Positions 6,228 to 13,786 of a stretch of 14,651 nt of DNA are shown one piece after another. Source of the stretch: DATLFS01 sp035540935 (lineage in GTDB: Bacteria > Actinomycetota > CADDZG01 > WHSQ01); NCBI GenBank assembly GCA_035540935.1, contig DATLFS010000113.1:1-14651 (forward strand). Direction: 5' to 3'. Positions within the stretch are counted from its first letter, which is position 1. Each line of letters begins with the position of its first letter. A program made the translations under genes and the position numbers. The notes beneath the pieces are model-generated. The model worked only from the letters and a program-made list of their open reading frames with translations, was not told the DNA's origin and made no database searches.

Positions 6228-8839
6228 GCACTGCCCTTGCTCATGAACGCGACCAACTCATCGAGCGCCATGGCCTCGCCCTCCCGCCATGCCTCCTCGA
6301 GGTCGGTCGCCGAGAGGTGTGGAGCGGCCCGCTCCCTCACGTCACCCTCGGTCAGCATCAACGGCGGAGGCGCGCCGCCACCTGCGTCCCGCCGCAACGA
6401 CGCGGCCGCCGCGGCGATCGTCACGGCGCGCCGATGACCTCCTCGTTTCACCTCGATGTCGGCCAGTGATTCCGCCGCCGACAGCAGCGTGAGCAGATCG
6501 CCGCCGGCGAAGGATCTCTCCATCTGCTCGAGGATGGCCGCGACCGCCTCGTCGTAGCGCCCCTCCTTCTTCGCGAGGTGGACGAAGATGTGCTCGGTCA
6601 GGGCTCGTCCGAACCAATCGTCGAGCGTCGTGTAGAGACGGTGCGCATCTTGGGCCAGGTGCCGCGCCGCCGCCAGGTCGCCCTGGATGAAGGCCACCAT
6701 CGCAAGGCCCCATGTCACGCCGGCGAGCCCGCGCTCGTCGACATGCTTCCGGTAGAGATGGCGGCTTTCCTCGAAGCGCCCGCGCGCCTCGTCCAGTCTT
6801 CCTTCGATGAGGCCGACGAAGGCGATGTTGTAAAGCGATTCCGCGATCCCGGCGTCGTCGCCGAGCTCCCGGTAGGCGTCAAGAGCTTCGCCGTAGTAGC
6901 GCGCGCAGCGCTCGAAATCGTTCCGCCAGTAGGCGATGCTGCCCACTGCTGCGAGCGCCTTGGCCCGCGCCGCGTCGTGCTCCTCGTGCCGGTCGAGGAA
7001 GCGCGTCAGCCACGTGTCTGCCTCGCCCAGATGGCTGCGCACCTGCCAGAACCGCCACAGCGAGGAGGCAAGCCGGAGGCCGGACGAGGTCTCCCCTCGG
7101 CTCAGATACCAGTTGAGCGCGGCCCGAACGTTGTCGTGCTCTGCCGACAGCCGCTCCGTCCACCGCGTTGCTCGGGTGAGCTCTGGTTCGGCCTTCTCCG
7201 CCAGGGCGAGATAGAACGCGGCATGGCGTTTGCGGGTGGAGTCGAGTTCACCCCGAGCCTCCAGTTGGTCGAGCGCGAAATCCCGGATCGTCTGCAGCAT
7301 CCTGAAGCCGATGCCGCCGGACTCGACCGGGACGCGTCTCACCAGGTTCCCCTCGACCAGCGCCTCCAGCTCGTCGAGGACGTCGACGCCGAGGGCGTCC
7401 GAGTCCGTCACGGTGTCGAGCGCGTCGATGTTCCAGCCGCCGGCGAAGACGCCCAGCCGCGCGAAGAACGCCTGTGCGGGCTCGTCGAGCAGGTCGTAGC
7501 TCCACGCGATCGCTCCTCGCAGCGTGCGCTGACGCGACGGTAGATCGCGCGCTCCGCTCGTGAGGAACGAAACGCTGCGCTCCAACCTCCCGGCGAGATC
7601 GGCCGGGTCGAAGAGACGAACGCGCGCCGCCGCGAGCTCGATCGCGAGCGGCAGTCCGTCTAGGCGTGCACAGATGGCGGCGACCGCGGGCGCGTTCTCG
7701 CGGGTCAGCATGAAAGAGGGATCGACCGCTCGCGCCCTCTCCACGAACAGCAGCGCTGCCTGCGAGGCCGCTATCTCCTCGTAGGAGGGACCAGTGGAAG
7801 GCTCGGCGACCTGCATGGTCGGAACGGCGTACTCCTGCTCGCCGTAGATCCTCAGCGGCGACCTGCTCGTGACGAGGACCTTCAGCCGAGGCGCGCCCGC
7901 CAGAACGTCCGCGACATCCGCGGCGGCGCCCGATATCTGCTCGAAGTTGTCGAGGATCAAGAGCAGATCTTTCGCCTGCAGATACTCCAGCAGAACGTCG
8001 TGCACCGGGCGCGTCCCCTGTTCCCGCACGTTCAGGGCCTCGGCGACCGCGGGGACTACGAGCGCGGGGTCGGACAAGGCCGCGAGCGGCACGAAGAAGA
8101 CGCCGTCGGGGAACTCCTCGAGGAGCGTGTGGCCGATCTCGATCGCGAGGCGCGTCTTTCCCGTGCCACCCGGGCCCGTCAGCGTCACCAGTCGCCGACC
8201 GCGCAGCAGATCTACGACGTCACCGACCTCTTTGTTCCGCGGCACGAAGCGGCCGAGGACGTGCGGGAGGTTGTTCGGTCGCGCGTCGAGCGACTTGAGC
8301 GGCGGAAAGCCGCTCGGCAGTCCTTCTATCGCTAGTTGGAACAGATGCTCCGGCCGCTCGATGTCCTTGAGGCGATGAGCGCCGAGATCGACGAACGTGA
8401 CACCTTCCGGCAGAGCGTCTTTCGTGAGGATGCGCGTAGCGTCGGACAGGACGACCTGCCCACCGTGAGCGGAACCGGCTATCCGCGCGGCCCGGTGGAC
8501 GTCGATCCCGCCGTAGTTGTCGCCCACGGCAAGTGCCTCTCCCGTGTGCAATCCCATCCGCACCTTCGGCTCGAGGCCACCGGGCCACGCGTGCCCCTGC
8601 AACTCCTTCTGCGCGGATGCCGCCGCCAGCACCGCGCCGGGAGCGCTCTCGAAGACGGCGAAGAAAGCATCTCCCTCGGTGCCGACCTCGGTCCCGCCTC
8701 CGCGCGCGATCGCGTCGCGGAGGATGCGGTGGTGATCGGCCACGATCTCGCCGTAGGCGTCACCGGTCGAGCGCAGCAGTTTCGTCGAGCCCTCGATGTC
8801 GGTGAAGAGGAAGGTGAGGGTCCGGCCGGTGCTGCTCAT
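6224..8839 (-). CDS. Class III nucleotide cyclase-like domain fused to STAND/NB-ARC ATPase and TPR repeats
   Basis: An 871-residue regulator. Residues 1-170 form a class III cyclase domain: FLFTDIEGSTKL with metal ligand Asp14, TEGDAFFAVF with the second, Asp57, and GGIDVHRAARI near 110-120. Then comes a linker with GRFVPRNKEV, the Walker A motif GPGGTGKT (about 222-229), and Walker B LLLILDNFEQ. TSRSPLRIYGEQEY and GLPLAIELAAARVRLF are typical of LuxR/AfsR-like STAND ATPases, and TPR-like helices fill the last 350 residues. No C-terminal helix-turn-helix is seen. The cyclase purine-specifying Lys is Gly53 and the transition-state Asn is His115, so activity may be altered or lost. ATG 8839 overlaps the exporter stop as ATGA. 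A frame extending to 9742 lies within the exporter gene and is rejected. Confidence 0.9.
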   Translation of the reverse strand: MSSTGRTLTFLFTDIEGSTKLLRSTGDAYGEIVADHHRILRDAIARGGGTEVGTEGDAFFAVFESAPGAVLAAASAQKELQGHAWPGGLEPKVRMGLHTGEALAVGDNYGGIDVHRAARIAGSAHGGQVVLSDATRILTKDALPEGVTFVDLGAHRLKDIERPEHLFQLAIEGLPSGFPPLKSLDARPNNLPHVLGRFVPRNKEVGDVVDLLRGRRLVTLTGPGGTGKTRLAIEIGHTLLEEFPDGVFFVPLAALSDPALVVPAVAEALNVREQGTRPVHDVLLEYLQAKDLLLILDNFEQISGAAADVADVLAGAPRLKVLVTSRSPLRIYGEQEYAVPTMQVAEPSTGPSYEEIAASQAALLFVERARAVDPSFMLTRENAPAVAAICARLDGLPLAIELAAARVRLFDPADLAGRLERSVSFLTSGARDLPSRQRTLRGAIAWSYDLLDEPAQAFFARLGVFAGGWNIDALDTVTDSDALGVDVLDELEALVEGNLVRRVPVESGGIGFRMLQTIRDFALDQLEARGELDSTRKRHAAFYLALAEKAEPELTRATRWTERLSAEHDNVRAALNWYLSRGETSSGLRLASSLWRFWQVRSHLGEADTWLTRFLDRHEEHDAARAKALAAVGSIAYWRNDFERCARYYGEALDAYRELGDDAGIAESLYNIAFVGLIEGRLDEARGRFEESRHLYRKHVDERGLAGVTWGLAMVAFIQGDLAAARHLAQDAHRLYTTLDDWFGRALTEHIFVHLAKKEGRYDEAVAAILEQMERSFAGGDLLTLLSAAESLADIEVKRGGHRRAVTIAAAAASLRRDAGGGAPPPLMLTEGDVRERAAPHLSATDLEEAWREGEAMALDELVAFMSKGSA

Positions 8840-10410
8840 GACGCCGCTTCCGAAGCAACCGGAGTGTCCTCCCGCCGCGCCTCCGGATTTGCTACGCCCA
8901 ACCCGTTCACGGCCGCGCCGGCGAAACACATCGCGGCGGCGATCGCCATGGCCACGTGGAACGATTTCGTCGACGCGTTCGCCGCCGCTTGCCGGACGCG
9001 CCCCGAGTCCGTGGCCGGCGGGTTGAGCGGGCTTATCTCCTCGCGAACGGCGGGAGCGTCGACGTCCAGCCGCGGCACTTCGCCGGCCAGCGCCGAGTAG
9101 AAGGTTGCCGACACGGCGATGAAGATCAGCGCGCCGCCTAGTTGCGGGCCGACGCGTGAGATCGCGTTGTTGAACGCCGACGCGACCCCCGAATGGCGCA
9201 CGGGGACGGACCGCATCACGGTCGCGGTAAGCGGCGCGACCATCACCATCAAGCCGAGACCGAACAACACCATCGCCGGCAGGAAGTCGGTCACGTAATC
9301 CGACGGCGGCACCAGAGATGCGGGGCGCGAGACATCCGCCTGCCACGGGCGGCTGGCGGCGGGGATCCGCGTGAGCCACAGCAGGCCCAGCCCCATCAAC
9401 CCGGGTCCCAGCGTCATGAAGATGCGCGGCCCGTAGCGGTCCCCGAGGACCCCGAACCGCGCGGAGAAGAGCGCGAGGAAGATGCTCATGGGGATCGTCG
9501 CGATGCCGTAGCCGACCTCCGTGTAGCCGAGCACGTTCACCGAGAAGAGCGCGACGAACTGAACCACGACGTAGATCGCGCCGTAGACCAGCAACGTCGA
9601 GATGTTGGCGACGGTGAAGTTGCGGGAGCGGAAGAGGTCGAGCGGGACGGTCGGGCTCTCGCTCTTCCGCATCATGAAGGGGAACGCGATCGCGGCGGAG
9701 GCGCCGATCGCAAGCGATATGTACGGAAGGACGCCGCTCCATTCCTGGGCCTGGCCGCGGATCGCTCCGAAGGTGAGGCCTCCGACCGCCAGCGCGACGA
9801 TGACGGCGCCGGGTACGTCGAAGCGACCGGAGGCCTCCTCATCGCGCGTCTCAGGGACGTGCTTGATCGTCGCCCACGTAGCCACGGCGATGAGCGGGAT
9901 GGTTATGAAGAAGACGGCACGCCACGAGACGTAGGTCACGAGGATGCCGCCGACTACCGGACCGAGGATCGTCGTTCCTGCGGAGGCGCCCGCCCAGATC
10001 CCAAAGGCGCGACCTTGTTGCTCTCCGCTGAAGCTCGCGGTGATGATCGACAGCGAGCCCGGAACGAGGATCGCCCCGGACGCCCCCTGCAGGATGCGCG
10101 CGGCCACCAGGAGCTCCATGTTCGGTGCGAGTCCGCAGAGGGCGGAGGTCGCGGCGAACCCGATCAACCCCACCAGGAACATCCGCCGCCGCCCGTGGTG
10201 GTCGGCGAGTGAGCCCGCCAGGATCAGCAGCGAGCTGAGGGCCAACAGGTACGCGTAGTAGACGTACGACTGCCCCTCGAGCGTGCCGAGCCACCTGCTG
10301 GAGAGATCGCGCCCGATCTGGGGCAGCGCGATGGCGGTGACGGATGATTCGAGGAAGACCGACGCGGAGCCGAAGATGACGGCGACCAGCGTCCAGCGCC
10401 TGGCGGTCAT
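8836..10410 (-). CDS. MFS drug:proton antiporter, DHA2 (EmrB/QacA) family
   Basis: A 524-residue integral membrane protein with about 14 hydrophobic segments, the size expected for DHA2 exporters. Motif A, GSLADHHGRRRMF, is at residues 66-78, and the antiporter motif C, GASAGTTILGPVVGG, at about 141-155. RILQGASGAILVPGSL and YVSWRAVFFITIP are characteristic of EmrB/QacA relatives. It probably exports hydrophobic compounds or antibiotics using the proton gradient. ATG 10410 follows AGAGGGG, and a TTGACC -35-like box lies further upstream; longer upstream frames have no support. Its stop overlaps the start of the cyclase/STAND regulator by four bases, so the two are translationally coupled. Substrate unknown. 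Confidence 0.93.
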   Translation of the reverse strand: MTARRWTLVAVIFGSASVFLESSVTAIALPQIGRDLSSRWLGTLEGQSYVYYAYLLALSSLLILAGSLADHHGRRRMFLVGLIGFAATSALCGLAPNMELLVAARILQGASGAILVPGSLSIITASFSGEQQGRAFGIWAGASAGTTILGPVVGGILVTYVSWRAVFFITIPLIAVATWATIKHVPETRDEEASGRFDVPGAVIVALAVGGLTFGAIRGQAQEWSGVLPYISLAIGASAAIAFPFMMRKSESPTVPLDLFRSRNFTVANISTLLVYGAIYVVVQFVALFSVNVLGYTEVGYGIATIPMSIFLALFSARFGVLGDRYGPRIFMTLGPGLMGLGLLWLTRIPAASRPWQADVSRPASLVPPSDYVTDFLPAMVLFGLGLMVMVAPLTATVMRSVPVRHSGVASAFNNAISRVGPQLGGALIFIAVSATFYSALAGEVPRLDVDAPAVREEISPLNPPATDSGRVRQAAANASTKSFHVAMAIAAAMCFAGAAVNGLGVANPEARREDTPVASEAAS

Positions 10411-10440
10411 GGATCCCCTCTCGTGCGAGCGCCGCAGCCC

Positions 10441-10469
10441 ATCCTGGGCGCCTCCGTACGAGTGGTCAA
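10441..10469 (-). promoter_or_regulatory. Putative promoter of the exporter-cyclase unit
   Basis: On the minus strand TTGACC (10469 to 10464) is followed after 17 bases by CAGGAT (10446 to 10441), which would place the transcription start near 10434, about 25 bases before the exporter ATG and upstream of its ribosome site. The -35 match is good and the -10 weak. Confidence 0.38.
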
Positions 10470-10520
10470 CTGCTCCGTGCCGCTGCACCTTCCCGCTCCG
10501 GAGGCTCCTCCACCCCGGTG

Positions 10521-10533
10521 TAACGTGCGCCCG
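10521..10533 (+). promoter_or_regulatory. Putative -10 box of a leaderless promoter for the PAC2 gene
   Basis: TAACGT (10521-10526) fits TANNNT and ends seven bases before the ATG at 10534, the same spacing as at the hotdog gene. No Shine-Dalgarno is visible between them, consistent with a leaderless transcript. No clear -35. Confidence 0.4.
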
Positions 10534-11403
10534 ATGGTCTACGAGTTGACGAAAGAGCCGGCCCTCGAGGGGCCGGTGATGGTCTCGGCCCTCGCCGGCT
10601 GGGTGGATGCGGCCGGTGTCGGCACCGGCGCGGCGGGGCGCTTGGCCGACGGCGGCGAGGTGATCGCGTCCTTCGATCCCGACCTCTTGTTCGACTACCG
10701 CTCGCAGCGCCCGATCCTCGACATCGTCGACGGCGTCATGCGCAAGACCGTCTGGCCCCGGGTCCTCCTCACCCACGTAGTGGTGGACGGGCGCGACGTC
10801 GTCGTGCTCACCGGACAGGAGCCGGATCTGGCCTGGCGGCGCTTCGCCGGCGGCGTCGCCGACCTGGCGGCGCGCCTCGGCGTCCGGCAGCTCATCACTT
10901 TCGGATCGGTGCCCGGGCCGGTTCCCCACACGCTTCCCCCGCCGGTGATGACGACCGAGTCACGCCCGGGTCTGCTCGAGGGTGGCTCCACCCCTCCGGA
11001 TGGATTGCTGCGTGTTCCGGCCGCGGCGGTGAGCATCGTCGACCAGCACGTGGCGGCACGCGAGATCCCTACGGTCGGGTTCTTCATCCAGGTCCCGCAC
11101 TACGTGAGCGGGACCTATCCCGCGGGCCTCGTGGCGCTCCTCCGCCGCTTCTCGACGCATCTCGGCGTCGACCTCGTGCTGGACGACGTCGAGCAGGAGG
11201 CCGAGACGCACCGCAAGACGCTCGACGAGGCGGTGGCGGCACAGCCGGAGGTGCAGGAGCACATCCGCGCCCTCGAGGCGATGCAGGCGCAGCAGACGGT
11301 CGTGTCGGGCGAGGAGCTGGCGAGCGAGATCGAGAGGTACCTGCGGGACAAGGCACCGGGCGATCGCCGCCCGCTCGAGGAGGGCGACGACGAGCCGCGT
11401 TGA
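10534..11403 (+). CDS. PAC2 family protein
   Basis: A 289-residue protein of the PAC2 (proteasome assembly chaperone 2-like) family, common in Actinomycetota and archaea. It opens with GPVMVSALAGWVDAAGVG and continues with DLLFDYRSQRP, LLTHVVVDGRDVVVLTGQEPD, LGVRQLITFGSVPGPVPHT, and IPTVGFFIQVPHYVSGTYPAG, all in family order. The last 75 residues are helical and charged (EIERYLRDKA). Its biochemical role is not established; eukaryotic relatives help assemble proteasomes, and bacteria with PAC2 proteins often have a proteasome, but none is encoded here. ATG 10534 was chosen because similarity starts there and a -10-like box lies seven bases upstream. It is followed 12 bases later by the DedA gene. 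Confidence 0.9.
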   Translation: MVYELTKEPALEGPVMVSALAGWVDAAGVGTGAAGRLADGGEVIASFDPDLLFDYRSQRPILDIVDGVMRKTVWPRVLLTHVVVDGRDVVVLTGQEPDLAWRRFAGGVADLAARLGVRQLITFGSVPGPVPHTLPPPVMTTESRPGLLEGGSTPPDGLLRVPAAAVSIVDQHVAAREIPTVGFFIQVPHYVSGTYPAGLVALLRRFSTHLGVDLVLDDVEQEAETHRKTLDEAVAAQPEVQEHIRALEAMQAQQTVVSGEELASEIERYLRDKAPGDRRPLEEGDDEPR

Positions 11404-11415
11404 GCGGCGACCGAC

Positions 11416-12057
11416 GTGATCGAGACGCTTCTAGACCTCGCCCGTCCTCTCTTCGCCGGCGTCGCCGGCTACGTCACCGTGCTCGTGCTGGTCAGCCTCG
11501 ACCGCGGCGCGTTCGTGGGACTTGTAGCTCCGGGAGACGTGGTGCTGGCGGTAGCCGGCGTGTACGCGGGGCGAGGCGAGCTGTGGCTTCCGGGCGTGAT
11601 GATCGCCGGAGCCATCGCAGGATGGGCGGGTGAGGGGTTCAGCTTCTTCCTGGGTCGTAGGTACGGCAAGCAGATCGTCGAGCGACTTCCCTTTCGGCGG
11701 CGCCTGGAGGCGGGGCTCGAGAAGACGGAGCGCTATTTCCGCGAACGTGGTCGGCGCGCCGTCCTTCTGGGCCGCTACGTGGCGGTCGTCGGCACCTTCC
11801 TCCCTTTCACCGCGGGGATGAGCGGCATGCCGCTCCGGCGGTTCCTGCTCGTCGCCGTCCCGGGGATCGCGCTCTGGTCGGTGGCGGTGACGACGCTCGG
11901 CTACGTCCTGCGGGCGCAGGTGGAGACCCTCGACCGGATCCTTTCCCGCTCGGGATGGGTCCTTCTGGCCGTCATCGCGGTCGGCTTCCTGTTTCACCGG
12001 CTCTGGAGGAGGCACCGCGAGCGGGGAGACGAGGCGGAGGAATCGGACGGTTCGTAG
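11416..12057 (+). CDS. DedA/Tvp38 family membrane protein
   Basis: A 213-residue protein with four or five membrane segments, a cytoplasmic basic tail (FHRLWRRHRERGDE) and the DedA pattern: VAPGDVVLAVAGVYAGRG (residues 37-54), the FFLGRRYGKQ reentrant loop (about 77-86), and GRYVAVVGTFLPFTAGMSGM (119-138). DedA proteins are lipid-linked transporters or scramblases needed for envelope maintenance and proton homeostasis. In the last motif, where canonical members read R.IP.VRT, this protein keeps the first Arg (120) but has Gly126 in place of the second. The start is GTG 11416, 12 bases after the PAC2 stop, so the two probably share a transcript. Family call is good; function is uncertain. Confidence 0.85.
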   Translation: MIETLLDLARPLFAGVAGYVTVLVLVSLDRGAFVGLVAPGDVVLAVAGVYAGRGELWLPGVMIAGAIAGWAGEGFSFFLGRRYGKQIVERLPFRRRLEAGLEKTERYFRERGRRAVLLGRYVAVVGTFLPFTAGMSGMPLRRFLLVAVPGIALWSVAVTTLGYVLRAQVETLDRILSRSGWVLLAVIAVGFLFHRLWRRHRERGDEAEESDGS

Positions 12058-12096
12058 CGAAACCTTTGCGGGAACCGACCGACTAGGGGGACCAGG

Positions 12097-12795
12097 ATGA
12101 CTATCTCGACCCGCGGCTATCGAACGGTCGCACTGCTGGTGGCTTTCGCCCTTGTAGGCGCTATGGGCATCGCACCAGCCGACGCCAAGAAGAAGAAAAA
12201 GAAGAAGAAGAAGCCGGCACCTGTGTCGGTAGAACTCGACTACTTCCTCGGTAGCACCGGGTGCTCGACGGCGGATACCAACTTTGACTACCTCACGATC
12301 ACCGACGCCGACGACGCCGTCGAGTGCTGGTACACGGCGTCCGGTATCCGCAACGACATCAACAGCGCCGCCGGTGTGTCGGACCGGGAAGCGCAGAGCC
12401 GTTACTGGGACACGATCGACGGCGGCTCCGTAGTCCTCGACACCTCCAAGCCCATCACCGGTGAGATCTACACCTCGGGTCCGACCTGCGTCGTGACCGG
12501 CCAGCCCTGCTCACCGGCTCCGGTGAGTGTGGGCGAGGTCATCCTTGAGCTCACGATGAACGGGTACATCGGCGAGGAGAAGATCGAGCTCGCAACCCAG
12601 GTCGACCGTTTCCAGGTACTGCCGGGCCAGACGCACAAGACCGATGTCGAGTTTCCGATCGTGGAGGCTCACAAGGGCGTCGTGTTCGACAAGCTGGAGC
12701 TCGTCACGTGGATCCACGGCAACTCCGTCGGTCACGGCGTCGTGAAGACGCAGTCTCCTTCTTCTTCCTTCATCAAGGTCACGACGCTCAAGTAG
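12097..12795 (+). CDS. Secreted hypothetical protein with oligolysine mature N-terminus
   Basis: A 232-residue protein with a clear Sec signal peptide: positive N-region (RGYR), hydrophobic core VALLVAFALVGAMGIA, and ADA at 28-30 as likely cleavage site. The mature protein would begin with nine consecutive lysines (31-39), then PAPVSVELDYFLGS. The rest looks beta-rich, with four cysteines (56, 77, 131, 138) that could form two disulfides outside the cell, and no lipobox or cell-wall anchor. I do not recognise the family. ATG 12097 follows AGGGGGACCAGG. It lies 39 bases after the DedA gene and may share its transcript. The lysine run could bind the envelope, teichoic-like polymers or nucleic acid; that is conjecture. 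Confidence 0.82.
   Translation: MTISTRGYRTVALLVAFALVGAMGIAPADAKKKKKKKKKPAPVSVELDYFLGSTGCSTADTNFDYLTITDADDAVECWYTASGIRNDINSAAGVSDREAQSRYWDTIDGGSVVLDTSKPITGEIYTSGPTCVVTGQPCSPAPVSVGEVILELTMNGYIGEEKIELATQVDRFQVLPGQTHKTDVEFPIVEAHKGVVFDKLELVTWIHGNSVGHGVVKTQSPSSSFIKVTTLK
12187..12213 (+). repeat. AAG trinucleotide tract encoding nine lysines
   Basis: Nine consecutive lysine codons, eight AAG and one AAA (12196-12198), in otherwise GC-rich DNA. The purine-only tract can change length by slippage in steps of one codon, and the A-run around the AAA codon could allow ribosomal or polymerase slippage. Confidence 0.9.
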
Positions 12796-12944
12796 TGACC
12801 GACCCGAAGGAAGAGATCCCGGAGGAGACCCGGGACGAAGAGATCTCGAAGATGGAGAACGAGTCCGACGACCCGGCGCGTCCCGAGGAGAAGGACGAAC
12901 CGGAGACTCCCTCCGTGACCGACGCCTTCCGCGCCGGGATGTAA
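12795..12944 (+). CDS. Small acidic hypothetical protein
   Basis: A 49-residue, highly acidic peptide beginning MTDPKEEIPEETRDEE and ending SVTDAFRAGM, without cysteine or membrane segment. The GTG start shares one base with the TAG stop of the secreted protein (TAGTG), so translation would depend on coupling; no good ribosome site is seen. The frame is open further upstream to an ATG at 12708, but that part overlaps the secreted protein gene and has a different composition. It resembles the acidic small protein at 2661-2867 in composition, not clearly in sequence. Real-gene status is uncertain. Confidence 0.45.
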   Translation: MTDPKEEIPEETRDEEISKMENESDDPARPEEKDEPETPSVTDAFRAGM

Positions 12945-13005
12945 CGGCAGCAGGTCCGCGGGTATACATGGCCGGCTCGCTCGTCGGTCGGAACGGAGGT
13001 CGTGG

Positions 13006-13044
13006 ATGATCGAGCCGGTCGAGCCGGTCGCGGAGACGCGGTGA
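13006..13044 (+). CDS. Possible 12-codon leader peptide
   Basis: ATG 13006 has one of the best ribosome sites in the region (GGAGGT at 12995-13000, five bases upstream) but its frame ends after MIEPVEPVAETR at TGA 13042-13044, four bases before the GTG of the next gene. The next gene has no comparable site of its own, so ribosomes could terminate and re-initiate there. The nine-base unit GAGCCGGTC occurs twice in tandem within it. An overlapping GTG at 13002 would give a 19-residue alternative. Confidence 0.35.
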   Translation: MIEPVEPVAETR

Positions 13045-13048
13045 TCCC

Positions 13049-13786
13049 GTGCCCTCTCTAGACGCGTTCTCGCTGAGCGACATGATCCAGTGTCAGGCGA
13101 CGCTGCGGCAGCTCGGCGCCGACGCGACCTCGGTGGAGGAGGTGGCGCGCCGCACGGTCGACCACCTCTTCGATCTGTTTCGCTCGGCCGATACCGGCGA
13201 GAGGAGCGCCGTCCTCGTCCGCTTCTACAAGACGCATGCGTTTGGCGACCTGCCGGAAGACGTGAAGAGATTCGTGGTTGACCGGTCGGGCGGGCACGAG
13301 CTGAATCCCGAGACGAAGTGCCTGACGCTGCTCGCGACGCGCGGCACAGTCGACGCGTGGAACTCGCCGGATGCATCGGAACGACACCGGGCGATCCCGC
13401 TTCCCGGTCGCGAGGTCGTGGAACAGTCGCCGATGATCGCGCAGCTGATCACGCAGTTCGGCCTCGCGATCGAGGCCGTCGTGGCGCCTGATCCGAACGT
13501 CATCGTCGAGTTGGAGCAGCGTGCCTACAACGTCTTCCATGTGGAAGACGCCCGCGGAAGCCCTTACGTCCCGGATCAGGACTTCGTAGAGAGCCATGGG
13601 GTCCGATCCGTCGTCGGGTTCGGCGGGATGTTGCCGAGCAGCGACTTCTTTACCGTCATCATCTTCAGCCGGGATTCGATCTCTCGCGGGGTCGCGGAAC
13701 TCTTTCGGACGCTGTCGCTGAGCGTCAAGGTCGCGATCCTGCCGCTCTCCTCTGTTCGCGTCTTTGCGCAGAGGGCCGCCACATGA
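13049..13786 (+). CDS. GAF-like sensory protein of unknown function
   Basis: A 245-residue soluble protein. Helical N-terminus LSDMIQCQATLRQLGADATSVEEVARRTVDHLF, then AVLVRFYKTHAFGDLP, CLTLLATRGTVDAWNSP, NVFHVEDARGSPYVP and GVRSVVGFGGMLPSSDFFTVIIFSRDSI, which looks like an alpha/beta sensor fold ending with a helix that covers the domain. I recall similar segments fused to the N-terminus of actinobacterial phosphatases or kinases; here it stands alone, directly before a PAS/GAF signalling gene whose ATG overlaps its stop (ATGA). The two are probably partners. Start GTG 13049 is the only start near the opening of the frame (a stop lies at 13007); ATG 13082 is the alternative. Ligand unknown. 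Confidence 0.75.
   Translation: MPSLDAFSLSDMIQCQATLRQLGADATSVEEVARRTVDHLFDLFRSADTGERSAVLVRFYKTHAFGDLPEDVKRFVVDRSGGHELNPETKCLTLLATRGTVDAWNSPDASERHRAIPLPGREVVEQSPMIAQLITQFGLAIEAVVAPDPNVIVELEQRAYNVFHVEDARGSPYVPDQDFVESHGVRSVVGFGGMLPSSDFFTVIIFSRDSISRGVAELFRTLSLSVKVAILPLSSVRVFAQRAAT

Noticed and set aside
8840..9742. N-terminal extension of the cyclase/STAND frame by 300 codons
   Set aside because: It lies entirely inside the exporter gene in another frame, is Arg-rich without domains, and the cyclase domain starts right after ATG 8839.
9193..10212. A 339-codon plus-strand frame rich in His, Arg and Asp
   Set aside because: Antisense shadow of the membrane-protein gene; composition reflects reverse-complemented hydrophobic codons.
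10411..10929. Upstream extension of the exporter frame
   Set aside because: It is antisense to the PAC2 gene, is charged rather than hydrophobic, and ATG 10410 has a ribosome site and starts directly before the first membrane helix.
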